64,000 nt of DNA from Actinomadura rudentiformis (GCF_008923185.1 NZ_WBMT01000009.1:62001-126000), one strand, 5' to 3'; numbered from the stretch's first letter, positions 25,178 through 33,254 are shown. Program-made: numbers and translations. The notes: generated by a model not told the origin, from the sequence alone.

Positions 25178-25690
25178 TTAGGACCCGCGCTGTACCGCGT
25201 GCGGCCCGGTCGTGGCGCCACCGTCGTCATCGGTGTCGTCGGTGCCGTCCTCCGACCGCTGCGGTATCGCCAGGAGCGTGCTGAACAGGCGCTCATTCTG
25301 CCGCTTGGCATCGAGCAGGCTCAGATAGATCTCCTCCACCACAGAGCGCTGCGGCTCCGGCAACGAGGCGATGACGGCTCTGGCCTTGGTGTCGAAATCG
25401 CTGGTGCCCGCCGCCGCGATGACACCCTCAGGGTCGTCGTCGGGCAGCGGTCCTGAAACGGGGAAGCCGCCCTCGGCGATGCGGGCGAGGTCGCCCTCAT
25501 CCCAGTCGAGAGCCTGCTCGATCTTCTCCCGGCTGGCCTTCTGAGGCCAGCGCGTAGCCGACTCCAAGCTCCCAACGGTCTTGGGGTCGACGCGCGCCCG
25601 CTCGGCGAGCTGCTCTTGGGTGATGTCGAGTGCTCTCCGTCGGGCGACGACGTAGCGGGCTACCCGCTGCCGATCTCCGTGTCGGCTCAT
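25178..25690 (-). CDS. XRE-family phage repressor
   Basis: ATG 25690 chosen over an in-frame ATG at 25699; 170 residues. The helix-turn-helix is at about 8-60 (RRRALDITQEQLAERARVDPKTVGSLE). The C-terminal part (75-170) is acidic and helical (PEPQRSVVEEIYLSLLDAKR) and lacks a recognisable LexA-type protease domain, so induction may use another signal. It diverges from the Cro-like gene at 25916 across a region with matched operators. Its position and orientation fit the lysogeny repressor of the prophage. Confidence 0.85.
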   Translation of the reverse strand: MSRHGDRQRVARYVVARRRALDITQEQLAERARVDPKTVGSLESATRWPQKASREKIEQALDWDEGDLARIAEGGFPVSGPLPDDDPEGVIAAAGTSDFDTKARAVIASLPEPQRSVVEEIYLSLLDAKRQNERLFSTLLAIPQRSEDGTDDTDDDGGATTGPHAVQRGS

Positions 25691-25712
25691 GGCCCACATG
25701 ATGCCTGTGTCC

Positions 25713-25730
25713 GGAACATTTTGGAACATT
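25713..25730 (-). promoter_or_regulatory. operator, repressor side
   Basis: Direct repeats GGAACATT-TT-GGAACATT start 23 bp upstream of the repressor ATG. On the leftward strand a GATAAT -10-like box abuts it. The same motif recurs in reverse orientation at 25884-25901. Confidence 0.8.
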
Positions 25731-25845
25731 ATCCGGCCACAGAGGACCAAAGTCTTCCCTGCCGTGTTGGACTCACATCCGTCCAATCAGGTTCCGGGCG
25801 TCCCCAACTTTGCCTCCAGACGGCATCCGAGAACTGGAACTCCAG

Positions 25846-25881
25846 AAGGTCGATCCCCAAGAAATCTTGGGGATCGACCTT
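25846..25881. repeat. perfect 36-bp palindrome in the immunity switch
   Basis: Arms 25846-25862 and 25865-25881 (17 bp each) are exact inverse complements around a 2-nt centre. It ends at the -35 box of the rightward early promoter. It has no T run after it, so an operator is more likely than a terminator. Confidence 0.85.
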
Positions 25882-25909
25882 GCATTGTTCCAAAATGTTC
25901 CAGTAGCTT
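25880..25909 (+). promoter_or_regulatory. early rightward promoter with embedded operator
   Basis: TTGCAT (25880-25885) and TAGCTT (25904-25909) are 18 bp apart, and the operator (ATTGTTCC-AA-AATGTTCC, 25884-25901) fills the spacer. Predicted transcription start coincides with the ATG at 25916, so the message would be leaderless. Confidence 0.75.
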
Positions 25910-25915
25910 CGTGGC

Positions 25916-26242
25916 ATGGAACACACCACGGGGCTCGCCGAGGGGGTCGACCCGGAGGCCTATCGGATCGGACAAAAGCTGCGAAACATCCGGAAGTTCC
26001 ACGACTTCTCCCTCCAAGATCTGGGAGAGCGACTCGGCCGGACGCACAGCAGCCTTTCCAAGATCGAAAACGGGCTCACGCGACCCGAGCGGACGTACCA
26101 GCTCATCGGCCCGCTCGCCGACATCTACGGCATCCCGGCCAAGGACATCGTCAAGGCGCTCTACCCGCCCGACGGTCCCCACCCCGTACCGCCCGAACTG
26201 CTGCTCAGCGCACACGTCGCCGATGTCGCGGAGGAGTCCTAA
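25916..26242 (+). CDS. XRE-family regulator, Cro-like, first gene of the early operon
   Basis: ATG 25916, 108 residues, with no ribosome binding site (GTAGCTTCGTGGC before it), consistent with a leaderless transcript. The helix-turn-helix covers about 20-75 (FHDFSLQDLGERLGRTHSSL, SKIENG). It is divergent from the repressor and shares its operator type, so it is the probable lytic switch partner. TAA overlaps the next ATG (TAATG). Confidence 0.82.
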   Translation: MEHTTGLAEGVDPEAYRIGQKLRNIRKFHDFSLQDLGERLGRTHSSLSKIENGLTRPERTYQLIGPLADIYGIPAKDIVKALYPPDGPHPVPPELLLSAHVADVAEES

Positions 26243-26544
26243 TGGCCCGCAAGACACCCGAACAGCTCAAGGCCGAAGCGCGCAGTCGCGCAGCGAGTAT
26301 CGCCGCCCACGCCAGCTGGGCCCAGACGCCCGACCGGACCGAGCGCGCCGCAGCCGGATACCACGCGTCCCCCCAGTCGCTCGCGTACTGGATCGCCTGG
26401 GCGAAGGACACGCACCCGCAGATGCCGCACGCGCAGCAGGTCAAGGCTGCCAAGAACGCCTACAGCGCGCACATGAGGCAGCTGTCCGCCAAAGCCGTCG
26501 CTAAAAGGGCCAAGCAGGCGACGGGCGAGGACGCCGTGGCCTGA
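26242..26544 (+). CDS. hypothetical early protein
   Basis: 100 residues from ATG 26242, GAGGAG upstream, overlapping the previous stop. Basic, Ala-rich and helical throughout (HAQQVKAAKNAYSAHMRQLS, KAVAKRAK), so a small DNA-associated protein is possible. No family recognised. An 83-bp gap with no features follows. Confidence 0.7.
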   Translation: MARKTPEQLKAEARSRAASIAAHASWAQTPDRTERAAAGYHASPQSLAYWIAWAKDTHPQMPHAQQVKAAKNAYSAHMRQLSAKAVAKRAKQATGEDAVA

Positions 26545-26627
26545 CGAAAGAAGGGCCCGCCAGCCGCTCCTATCCGGCCGACGGACCCGAGCCCCGCAAC
26601 CTCCCCAACCAGAAAGGACGCAGGGCC

Positions 26628-27158
26628 TTGACCACCATCATCCCCCAGAAGACCACCTCCCCGGACGAGGCGGCGGACACCCCACGCCGGCACCTGTTCG
26701 TGCTGGCCAACCGCGCGGTCGCGCTCCCGCACATGAGCGTTGAAGACGAGGTCGCGATGGCCTCGGTGATCGTCGACCGGTTCGAGCGCGACGACGAGTT
26801 CCGCGCACTCTGCGACGCCGTCCGGTTCCGCGCGCACACCCGCGCCGAGCAGGCCCTGGACGTGCTGACCGGCGTCGCGGACGGGGCACTGGCCCCGGAG
26901 ATCGTCTCCCGCCGAACCGACCTGTCCGGGCACACGATCACGATCGAGCGGTGCGACCGCGAGACCGCACAGGCACGCTGGGACGTCGCCGACCGGATGG
27001 CGCTGTGGGGGCGGCTGGCCGTCGTCGAGCGCACGGACGGGCGCCTGAGCAAGGTCTGCGCGATCGAGGGCGTGGACTACGTCACCGACATCGAGCAGGC
27101 CGCCGAAGGTACGGCCCGAACCTACGGCGCTCGGTACGTGCAGGACGGCGCGAAGTGA
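26628..27158 (+). CDS. hypothetical early protein
   Basis: TTG 26628 after AGAAAGGACG gives 176 residues. The protein is acidic and helical (VEDEVAMASVIVDRFERDDE) with a beta-rich C-terminal third (LSGHTITIERC, LWGRLAVVERTDG). Its TGA overlaps the GTG of the next gene (GTGA). No family recognised. Confidence 0.7.
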   Translation: MTTIIPQKTTSPDEAADTPRRHLFVLANRAVALPHMSVEDEVAMASVIVDRFERDDEFRALCDAVRFRAHTRAEQALDVLTGVADGALAPEIVSRRTDLSGHTITIERCDRETAQARWDVADRMALWGRLAVVERTDGRLSKVCAIEGVDYVTDIEQAAEGTARTYGARYVQDGAK

Positions 27159-27673
27159 CCGCCGCAACGCACGCTGGCGTACACACCATCCACGCCCAGA
27201 TCCGCGAACTCCTCCACCCCATCGCGCCGCCCGCCCCGCGGGTGCCCCGCCGGGTCCTGACCGAGCTCCAGAACGTCATCACCTTCCAGGCCCTCAAGTG
27301 CCACAACCCCACCGCGCACATGGGGACCCTCCTACTGGAGGAGTTCGGCATGCGGGCCGTCCAGTTCATGGAGATGCCGCCCACGTGGGAGGAGCGGGCC
27401 GAGCAGTGGGAGGCCCTCGCCTGGGAGTACCTGCGCGGGCCGGAGGACGACTCGCCGACGTGGACGCGTGTGGACGAGCTGGCGCCTGGCCTTTGCGAGG
27501 AGGACCGCACCAACTGGTTCGAGGTGCTCTACACCGCGCTACCCATCCGCGAAGGCGACTACGAGCTGATGGACCTGCCGCTCGACGACCGCGACCCCGA
27601 CGCGATCGAGCGCCAGGCGCGCGCCGACGTGGACGAGGCGATCGAGCACCTGATCGGGGGTGCTCGCCGGTGA
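27155..27673 (+). CDS. hypothetical early protein
   Basis: GTG 27155, coupled by a 4-bp overlap to the genes on both sides; 172 residues. Helical, Trp-rich in the middle (PPTWEERAEQWEALAWEYLR) and acidic at the end. No recognised domain. Confidence 0.7.
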   Translation: MTAATHAGVHTIHAQIRELLHPIAPPAPRVPRRVLTELQNVITFQALKCHNPTAHMGTLLLEEFGMRAVQFMEMPPTWEERAEQWEALAWEYLRGPEDDSPTWTRVDELAPGLCEEDRTNWFEVLYTALPIREGDYELMDLPLDDRDPDAIERQARADVDEAIEHLIGGARR

Positions 27674-27933
27674 CCGCCCCAATGCTGACCCGCGACGAGG
27701 TGCGCGAGGCCCTTGATCGCTCCGAACGGTACATCAGGGAAGCGCTGGAACTGCTGTGGGACGAAGACGTCATCCCGCAACTCGACGCGGCCATTCAGTG
27801 TCAGCGCATCGCGATGGGCGAAGCTGACCCGTCCACGATGGACGATCGCGCCGACTCGTGCTCATGCCCGGTCGAGTTGGCGGCGCGAGGCGGGTTCACG
27901 AGCACGTGCCCGACGCATGGAGGCGGTTCATGA
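27670..27933 (+). CDS. hypothetical early protein with Cys cluster
   Basis: GTG 27670 (an ATG at 27682 is also possible); 87 residues. An N-terminal helix (SERYIREALELLWDEDVIPQ) is followed by a possible zinc site, CSCPVEL then CPTH, near the C-terminus. 4-bp overlaps at both ends. Confidence 0.65.
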   Translation: MTAPMLTRDEVREALDRSERYIREALELLWDEDVIPQLDAAIQCQRIAMGEADPSTMDDRADSCSCPVELAARGGFTSTCPTHGGGS

Positions 27934-28421
27934 CCGCCCCCTCAAGCGGCGTCCCCGCGCACTGGCCACCGCAGCCAGGCGACGTCTGGGCCGCACACGA
28001 CGGCCTGCACTACTTCGCCCAGCAAGCCGACGAAAACTTCGACGACCACGGCCTGTACCTCATGGACGTCGCCGGCGAAGTCCACGCCCAAGGCTCACTC
28101 CTGCACCAGGAGCCGGGCCTGAAGCTCGCCTACCGCGCCACCGGCGACACCACCCTCCTGGACCTGCTCCAAGCCCTCCACGCCGCACTCGACGTCCCGC
28201 TCAACGCCCACGCACGCGACGACTACGCGCGCGGCCGGCTCCTGCACCACCGCGCCATTGTCGCCCGCACGGCCATCGCAGACGCGGCCCAGCCCGGTGC
28301 CGACCTCGGTTACGTCGCCGAGTTCCTGGCTCAGTACATGTCCGAACTGCAGGCCTCCTACGAGCCGCTGTGCATGGACTGCGAACGCTACCCCTGCTCA
28401 TGCGGGGAGGTGGAGCAGTGA
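27930..28421 (+). CDS. hypothetical early protein with C-terminal Cys motif
   Basis: ATG 27930 overlaps the previous TGA; 163 residues. The N-terminal half is beta-rich (PGDVWAAHDGLHYFAQQADE) and the C-terminal half helical, ending in CMDCERYPCSCGE, a probable zinc-binding cluster. No family recognised. Confidence 0.7.
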   Translation: MTAPSSGVPAHWPPQPGDVWAAHDGLHYFAQQADENFDDHGLYLMDVAGEVHAQGSLLHQEPGLKLAYRATGDTTLLDLLQALHAALDVPLNAHARDDYARGRLLHHRAIVARTAIADAAQPGADLGYVAEFLAQYMSELQASYEPLCMDCERYPCSCGEVEQ

Positions 28422-28588
28422 TCCAGCTCGCCACCGAAGCCATCACCGCATTCCTCCGCCGCGACGAGAACGCCGAAGTCCGGCGGCTCGCCGGACGAGT
28501 CACCGCACTCGAAGAACAGGTGCGCGCGTTCAGCTTGCGCATCGACCACCTCGAAGCCCTGCTGCAGGAACGGGACGGTGCGCCATGA
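28418..28588 (+). CDS. small coiled-coil protein
   Basis: GTG 28418, preceded by GGGGAGGTGG; 56 residues. Heptads run from about 15 to 52 (RRLAGRVTALEEQVRAFSLR), so it probably forms a short coiled coil. 4-bp overlaps on both sides. Confidence 0.65.
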   Translation: MIQLATEAITAFLRRDENAEVRRLAGRVTALEEQVRAFSLRIDHLEALLQERDGAP

Positions 28589-28779
28589 CGCTCATCGCTC
28601 GTGTCCAGAGGTGGCGGATCCAGCGGCGCCTGCTCGCCGCGCCCGGCCTGACGCCCGGCGCCGAGGCCGCTGCCACGCGGCGGCTCATCGCCGACCTGCG
28701 CGCCGGTGTCGGGGGTGCGACCCCGGCACCGGCAGGCGACACCCACACCCACATGTCTGAAGGGCGACATCGACCATGA
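28585..28779 (+). CDS. small basic hypothetical protein
   Basis: ATG 28585, overlapping the previous stop; 64 residues. Arg/Ala-rich helix (RVQRWRIQRRLLAAPG) then a Gly/His-rich tail (GDTHTHMSEGRHRP). No family recognised. Confidence 0.55.
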   Translation: MTLIARVQRWRIQRRLLAAPGLTPGAEAAATRRLIADLRAGVGGATPAPAGDTHTHMSEGRHRP

Positions 28780-28817
28780 ACATTATCCACCGCCAGCGGG
28801 CCGGAGCGGTCCGGTGA
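28776..28817 (+). CDS. possible 13-codon micro-ORF
   Basis: ATG 28776 overlaps the TGA of the gene before, and its TGA (28815-28817) overlaps the GTG of the gene after, so it bridges an otherwise non-coding 34 bp in the coupled chain. It reads MNIIHRQRAGAVR. It may only pass ribosomes along. Confidence 0.4.
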   Translation: MNIIHRQRAGAVR

Positions 28818-29074
28818 ACGGCCGCATCGTGTCCGGCGCGCCCGAGGAAGTCTCCATCGCCGGGACCGCCATCGCCCACATCCCGCTCTACGGCAACCCC
28901 GAGGTCGGCGGGCTGCGAGTCGATGCCGACGGGTCCGCCGTGATCCCCATCGACGACGGTGCTCTGCACATCGAGTACGGCGACCTGGCGACGCTCGACC
29001 GCTGGTTCGCCGCCATCACCACCGCCCGGCAGCGCATGTGGCTGCACCATCACGGCGGCAAGGAGGCGGCGTGA
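28814..29074 (+). CDS. hypothetical early protein
   Basis: GTG 28814; 86 residues. Beta-rich N-terminal part (EEVSIAGTAIAHIPLYGNPE) with a C-terminal helix ending HHHGGKEAA. Coupled to the next gene by a 4-bp overlap (GTGA). No family recognised. Confidence 0.65.
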   Translation: MNGRIVSGAPEEVSIAGTAIAHIPLYGNPEVGGLRVDADGSAVIPIDDGALHIEYGDLATLDRWFAAITTARQRMWLHHHGGKEAA

Positions 29075-29865
29075 ACTACGACCACCACCGCGCCCACGTC
29101 GCAGAAGTCGCAGAGCGATTCGCCAAAGAGGCGGGCGGCCATCAGATGACCGTCCTACACGACGACGGCCACTACCGGCACCTGCGGTTCAAGCCCGCCG
29201 CAGGCCACAGCTTCTACTGGTTCGACCTCGTCACGATCCCGCACGCCCTCATCTTCCGGGGTGACGGCACCAGCTTCGTGTTCTCCCGCATCGAGGACAT
29301 GTTCGCCTTCTTCCGGGGCTCCAGCCACAACGGCGGAATCAACGCGACGTACTGGGCGGAGAAACTCACCAGTGACCGCGACAGCGTCATGACCTACGAC
29401 GCCGACCTGTTCGAGCTGACGGTCAAAGAGCATGCCGTCCAGGCGATCCGCGACAGGGAGGCACCGCGCGGCATCGGCCGAGCCATCAAGCGGATGCTCG
29501 AAGAGGGCGACACCGGCCACGAAGAGGGCGCCCGCGACGAACTCAACGCCTTCGCATACGCGGTCCACAGGGCCTCGTGCTCATGCGGCGACGCGGCGGA
29601 GTTCAACGACGACCTAGATGCCTGGGCCTGGTCCCGCCACCACGTAAAGGAACAGCAGGGCCAGCACAACGTCAGTGTGAAGTGCCTCGCCGAGTTCCGC
29701 TTCGCCGAAACGTGGGAGTGGGACCTGCGCAGCTTCGACTGGTGGTTCCTGTGGGCCTGCCACGCGATCGTCTGGGGCATTGGACGGTACGACGCCGCAC
29801 TCCGCGAACTGGCCGCTCAAAAGGCCACTCAGCCCGTCACGAGCCAGGCCGGAGGCGCGGCATGA
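29071..29865 (+). CDS. hypothetical early protein, 264 residues
   Basis: GTG 29071 with AAGGAGG upstream. The N-terminal half is beta-rich and aromatic (GHSFYWFDLVTIPHALIFRG). The C-terminal half has a CSCGD motif and a tryptophan-rich helix (DWWFLWACHAIVWGIG) that could touch a membrane. I do not recognise the family. 4-bp overlaps on both sides. Confidence 0.7.
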   Translation: MNYDHHRAHVAEVAERFAKEAGGHQMTVLHDDGHYRHLRFKPAAGHSFYWFDLVTIPHALIFRGDGTSFVFSRIEDMFAFFRGSSHNGGINATYWAEKLTSDRDSVMTYDADLFELTVKEHAVQAIRDREAPRGIGRAIKRMLEEGDTGHEEGARDELNAFAYAVHRASCSCGDAAEFNDDLDAWAWSRHHVKEQQGQHNVSVKCLAEFRFAETWEWDLRSFDWWFLWACHAIVWGIGRYDAALRELAAQKATQPVTSQAGGAA

Positions 29866-30230
29866 GCGCGCACCGACACCTCGCCACCGCCGCTGAAAAG
29901 TTGCGCACAACGCTGCCGGGCGACCTCTCGGCAACTCCCCGCCTCGTCATGACCGACTCCGAGTCCGTGGACGGGATCGCGTTCTGTGTCGAGCACCTGC
30001 TGCCGCTCGACGGCGAGCACACGTATTCGGCCTGCGACAACTACTGGGTCATCGAGTGCCACCACGAGTCGCTCGCCGAACTCATCCACACGCTCCTGCT
30101 CGCCCGAGCTCCGCTGGCGGACTGGCTGCACGACTGGGAGGGCTTCGAGATCCGCGAAGACGGACCGATGCCCGACGACCTCAAGGCCGCGCTCAGCATC
30201 GCTCGCACCGTGAACGGAGGCGCGGCATGA
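29862..30230 (+). CDS. hypothetical early protein
   Basis: ATG 29862, GGAGG upstream; 122 residues. Mixed alpha/beta, acidic, with ACDNYWVIECHHESLAELIH in the middle. No family recognised; coupled on both sides. Confidence 0.68.
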   Translation: MSAHRHLATAAEKLRTTLPGDLSATPRLVMTDSESVDGIAFCVEHLLPLDGEHTYSACDNYWVIECHHESLAELIHTLLLARAPLADWLHDWEGFEIREDGPMPDDLKAALSIARTVNGGAA

Positions 30231-30505
30231 GGGAGCACCCCGAACAGTACGAGCAGCAGCGCCAGCGCATGCTCCGCGACGCCCGGCGCGAAGCCGCCAA
30301 CACCCAGGCGGCACTCGACGCCGTCATCGCCGACCTAAACACCGACACGGTGTCCACCGTCCACACGCGCCGGCTCTCGGCCGCCGTGGCGTTCCTGAAC
30401 GAGAGCGTCGCCTGGCTCGCCGCCATGGACGCCACCGCCGACCTCTACACCGCTTTCGGTCGCGCCACCCTGCCCGCCACCGACACCAACGGAGATGTCC
30501 GATGA
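30227..30505 (+). CDS. small helical hypothetical protein
   Basis: ATG 30227, GGAGG upstream; 92 residues. Charged helix at the N-terminus (QYEQQRQRMLRDARREAANT) followed by a second Ala-rich helix. No recognised domain; coupled on both sides. Confidence 0.65.
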   Translation: MREHPEQYEQQRQRMLRDARREAANTQAALDAVIADLNTDTVSTVHTRRLSAAVAFLNESVAWLAAMDATADLYTAFGRATLPATDTNGDVR

Positions 30506-31386
30506 CCGGCCCCCACCCCATCCCCACCCAGGCGCCCCAGCAAGCCGTCAGCCAGACCGCGCCGCACCCCGCCGCACTCGACATCCCCGCCTGGGCCCAC
30601 GCCCTGCGCATCGCCGCCATCACCGAAGCACAAGAAGCCGACACCTGCCTGCGCAAAGAACGCGACGCCTGCGGCGACCTCGCCCACTATCAGCAGTGGG
30701 CCAACCAAGAGCGCGCCCGCCTCGAAGAACACCTCCGGGCCGTCCACGCCCAGACGATGGCCAAACTCGACGAGATCAGCGCCGAAGAGCAGCAGCTCGA
30801 AAAGGTCCACGACGCGACCAAGAACGACAAGCGGCGACACCTCAAGAGCGCCGAAGGCGCTGAGCATGCCTGGCTCGACTTCTGCACGCGCGAAGGCGTC
30901 GACCCCAAAGCCGTCCCGCCGGTTCACATCGACAACGACGCCGCATCAGGCAACGGGCACACACCCACCTCTTCGGCGCCTGCCGGGCCGCCCGGCGCGA
31001 TCACCGACGCGTGCATCGACTACGTCAACCAGACCTTCTACGACGGCGCCGCCACCCACGACCTCGCGAAGGTCTTCGTTACCTGCGACGATGCCGAGTA
31101 CGCCTGGACCGGGCGCACCGCGCCCGGCGAGACCGGCGACCAGGTGCCCCTCATGGGCGCCATCGCCGGACACGGCAACCACATCCCGTTCGACCACCTC
31201 ACCCGGCACTACGGCCTGACCGCCACCAGCCGAGACCGTACCGCCGCACCGGCGTTCGACGGTGGTGTCACGCGCGGTGACATCCACCTCAGCGACATCC
31301 GGCCCGCGCAGGACGTGAACGGCACCGGGCCGCAGCAGGCCGCCGGAGCCGCCCCCTTTCCCACCACCGGCGAGCGGGGTGAGTGA
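30502..31386 (+). CDS. hypothetical early protein with coiled coil, 294 residues
   Basis: ATG 30502. A long Lys/Glu-rich coiled coil spans about 60-125 (RLEEHLRAVHAQTMAKLDEI). A Pro/Ala linker follows, and the rest (about 165-250) is a compact alpha/beta segment including CDDAEYAWTGR and GHGNHIPFDHL. No named family. The stop is followed 1 bp later by the next ATG. Confidence 0.68.
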   Translation: MTGPHPIPTQAPQQAVSQTAPHPAALDIPAWAHALRIAAITEAQEADTCLRKERDACGDLAHYQQWANQERARLEEHLRAVHAQTMAKLDEISAEEQQLEKVHDATKNDKRRHLKSAEGAEHAWLDFCTREGVDPKAVPPVHIDNDAASGNGHTPTSSAPAGPPGAITDACIDYVNQTFYDGAATHDLAKVFVTCDDAEYAWTGRTAPGETGDQVPLMGAIAGHGNHIPFDHLTRHYGLTATSRDRTAAPAFDGGVTRGDIHLSDIRPAQDVNGTGPQQAAGAAPFPTTGERGE

Positions 31387-31387
31387 C

Positions 31388-31534
31388 ATGACAGTGCCTG
31401 GATGGCCGCGAATCGCCGCCTGCGTCGCGCTCGTGCTCTGGCTCACCGCCATCTCCGCCCTCGCCGTCCCCGCCGCCGTGCTGCGGCGTGAACGGCCCGC
31501 CGTGCAGGCCGAGCAGGAAGGAGCGGCGGCATGA
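31388..31534 (+). CDS. 48-residue single-pass membrane peptide
   Basis: ATG 31388 after GGGGTGAGTGAC. A single transmembrane helix (IAACVALVLWLTAISALAVP) is followed by a charged tail. Its TGA overlaps the next ATG. Small membrane peptides of this kind are common in phage early operons; function unknown. Confidence 0.6.
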   Translation: MTVPGWPRIAACVALVLWLTAISALAVPAAVLRRERPAVQAEQEGAAA

Positions 31535-32070
31535 ACGAGCCGATGACCGACAAGCAGCTCGACGCCATCTGTGAGCGCTGGGCCTACATCCCGCCCGGCG
31601 AGAAACCGACCATCACTGTCACCGACACGATGCGGCCTGGGCTGATGCTCAACGCCCTCGGCCACGTGCACGACGACGTCCCCGCGCTCATCACTGAAGT
31701 GAAGCGGCTGCGCGAGCAGGTCAAGAAGCTCGCCGCGGAGCGAAGGCGCACCTACGACGCCCTCACCGATCAGGGTCGTGCAGCCGCCGACGCTTCGAAC
31801 GACCTCGAAGACGGTATCAACTTCGACCTCCTCGCCAAGAACGCCGAAGTCGCCGGACTCGTGGACACGCTGACAAACGTCAGGGACGAACGTGACCGCG
31901 TCGCCGAGAAGGTGAAGCGGGTCACGGCACTACGGGACCGATGGGAGGCCACCGCCCGCAACCCCTCTGTTTACCGCCACGGCGGTGCAGAGCACGCGGC
32001 AGCCCTCGCGGCCAGTCATCTGCCCGACCTGCGACGCGCCCTCGACGGCGAGAAGGCGGTGCGGTCATGA
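31531..32070 (+). CDS. coiled-coil hypothetical protein
   Basis: ATG 31531, GGAAGGAGCGG upstream; 179 residues. Two coiled-coil stretches at about 50-80 (EVKRLREQVKKLAAERRRTY) and 105-145 (VRDERDRVAEKVKRVTALRD). No enzymatic motif. It directly precedes the phage sigma factor gene with a 4-bp overlap. Confidence 0.68.
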   Translation: MNEPMTDKQLDAICERWAYIPPGEKPTITVTDTMRPGLMLNALGHVHDDVPALITEVKRLREQVKKLAAERRRTYDALTDQGRAAADASNDLEDGINFDLLAKNAEVAGLVDTLTNVRDERDRVAEKVKRVTALRDRWEATARNPSVYRHGGAEHAAALAASHLPDLRRALDGEKAVRS

Positions 32071-32546
32071 CCCCCGACGAGTTCACCGCCACCTACCGCG
32101 AGCACTACCCGCGCCTGGTCAACCTCGCCCGCCGCATCGTCGGCGACCAAGCCACCGCTGAAGACGTCGCACAAGACGCCTTCGTCGCCCTCCTCAAAGC
32201 CACACTCCACGACGAACAGACAGTGCCGCGATTCCTCAGCGTCGCCGTCAAGAACCGAAGCCGGGACGTACTGCGGCACCGCAAAGTTGCACACAAATAC
32301 GCGCCCTTTGAGACGTTCGGGCCGCTCAGCGCCGAATACGCCCTGTCAGTCGCGCTGTTCATCGACATCATCGCGGCCCTGCGGACACTGCCGGCCTCCC
32401 AGCGCCGCGCGATCGTGCTGCGCACCTACGCCGGACTGTCCGAAGCGGAAATCGCCGACCGGATGGGGTGGGCGCGAGGGACCGTCAAGTCCCACACCGC
32501 GCGGGCCCGCGCCTCGCTTCGTCGTGAACTCGCAGAGGTGGCGTGA
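32067..32546 (+). CDS. prophage-encoded ECF-type RNA polymerase sigma factor
   Basis: ATG 32067; 159 residues, a typical ECF length. Region 2 is clear (YPRLVNLARRIVGDQATAED, VAQDAFVALLKA) and region 4 has LPASQRRAIVLRTYAGLSEA and DRMGWARGTVKSHTARARAS. It lies inside the coupled early operon and so should be made after derepression. The obvious role is switching host RNA polymerase to a phage promoter class. A host-derived ECF gene is an alternative origin. Confidence 0.88.
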   Translation: MTPDEFTATYREHYPRLVNLARRIVGDQATAEDVAQDAFVALLKATLHDEQTVPRFLSVAVKNRSRDVLRHRKVAHKYAPFETFGPLSAEYALSVALFIDIIAALRTLPASQRRAIVLRTYAGLSEAEIADRMGWARGTVKSHTARARASLRRELAEVA

Positions 32547-32821
32547 TGACCTACGACCACGGCCCGCTGCGCACCTACGAGATCGTCTGGCGCTCCGGCC
32601 ACGTCGAGACCGTGCAAGGGCATCAAGTCAGCTTCTCCGGCGGCCAATACGCCCTCTTCGACAACGGCCCCAAGGCACCAGTCCGGTTCCACATCCACGG
32701 CCAGTTCGACGGTCACTGGCGCCTCGTGCTCGCCGAACTGGAGGACGACGTGGCCATCATCCGGGACGTCACCGAGCCCGAGCAGATCAAGTCGAGCGGA
32801 GAGGGGGATGGCCATGACTGA
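32546..32821 (+). CDS. hypothetical early protein
   Basis: ATG 32546 shares its A with the sigma factor's TGA; a GTG at 32543 would add one residue. 91 residues, beta-rich (RTYEIVWRSGHVETVQGHQV, FHIHGQFDGHWRLVLAELED). It might be a small regulator of the adjacent sigma factor, but this rests only on position. Confidence 0.62.
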   Translation: MTYDHGPLRTYEIVWRSGHVETVQGHQVSFSGGQYALFDNGPKAPVRFHIHGQFDGHWRLVLAELEDDVAIIRDVTEPEQIKSSGEGDGHD

Positions 32822-33254
32822 GCCAGCTGACGGGCGCCTCATCGAGCAGCTACGCAGCGAGATCAGCGGACTGCACGAGACCGTCGCAGCGGCCGACGCC
32901 GACCGCGACCGGCTGGACACAGCGCTGAATGAGGCACTGTGCGAGCGGGATGACCTCAACGACCTTCTAGACCAGTTCGCATGGTCCGTCGCGCCCATCG
33001 AAGTGATCGGCGAGCACTCCAGTGGCAACGACCCATGGGCGAACGCGATGGAGATAGTCACGCCCGCCGCTGACGTAGAACAGCTCCGCGCCGATCGAGA
33101 CCGTCTCGCCGGAGTCGTCAAGCAGGCGATCGCCTACCTCGAAGCGCGCAACCGCATCTCTCCCGACGGCCTCCCCGCCAAAGACTGCGCCGGGCTCGTC
33201 GAGCGCCTCCGCTCCGCCCTCAAAGAGCCGCAGGAGGCGCCCGATGCTGAATGA
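32808..33254 (+). CDS. coiled-coil hypothetical protein
   Basis: ATG 32808, with an equally plausible ATG at 32814 (GGAGAGGGGG precedes both); 148 residues. Coiled-coil heptads at about 10-60 and 95-125, acidic, with no recognised catalytic motif. It overlaps both neighbours by about 11-14 bp. Confidence 0.62.
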   Translation: MAMTEPADGRLIEQLRSEISGLHETVAAADADRDRLDTALNEALCERDDLNDLLDQFAWSVAPIEVIGEHSSGNDPWANAMEIVTPAADVEQLRADRDRLAGVVKQAIAYLEARNRISPDGLPAKDCAGLVERLRSALKEPQEAPDAE

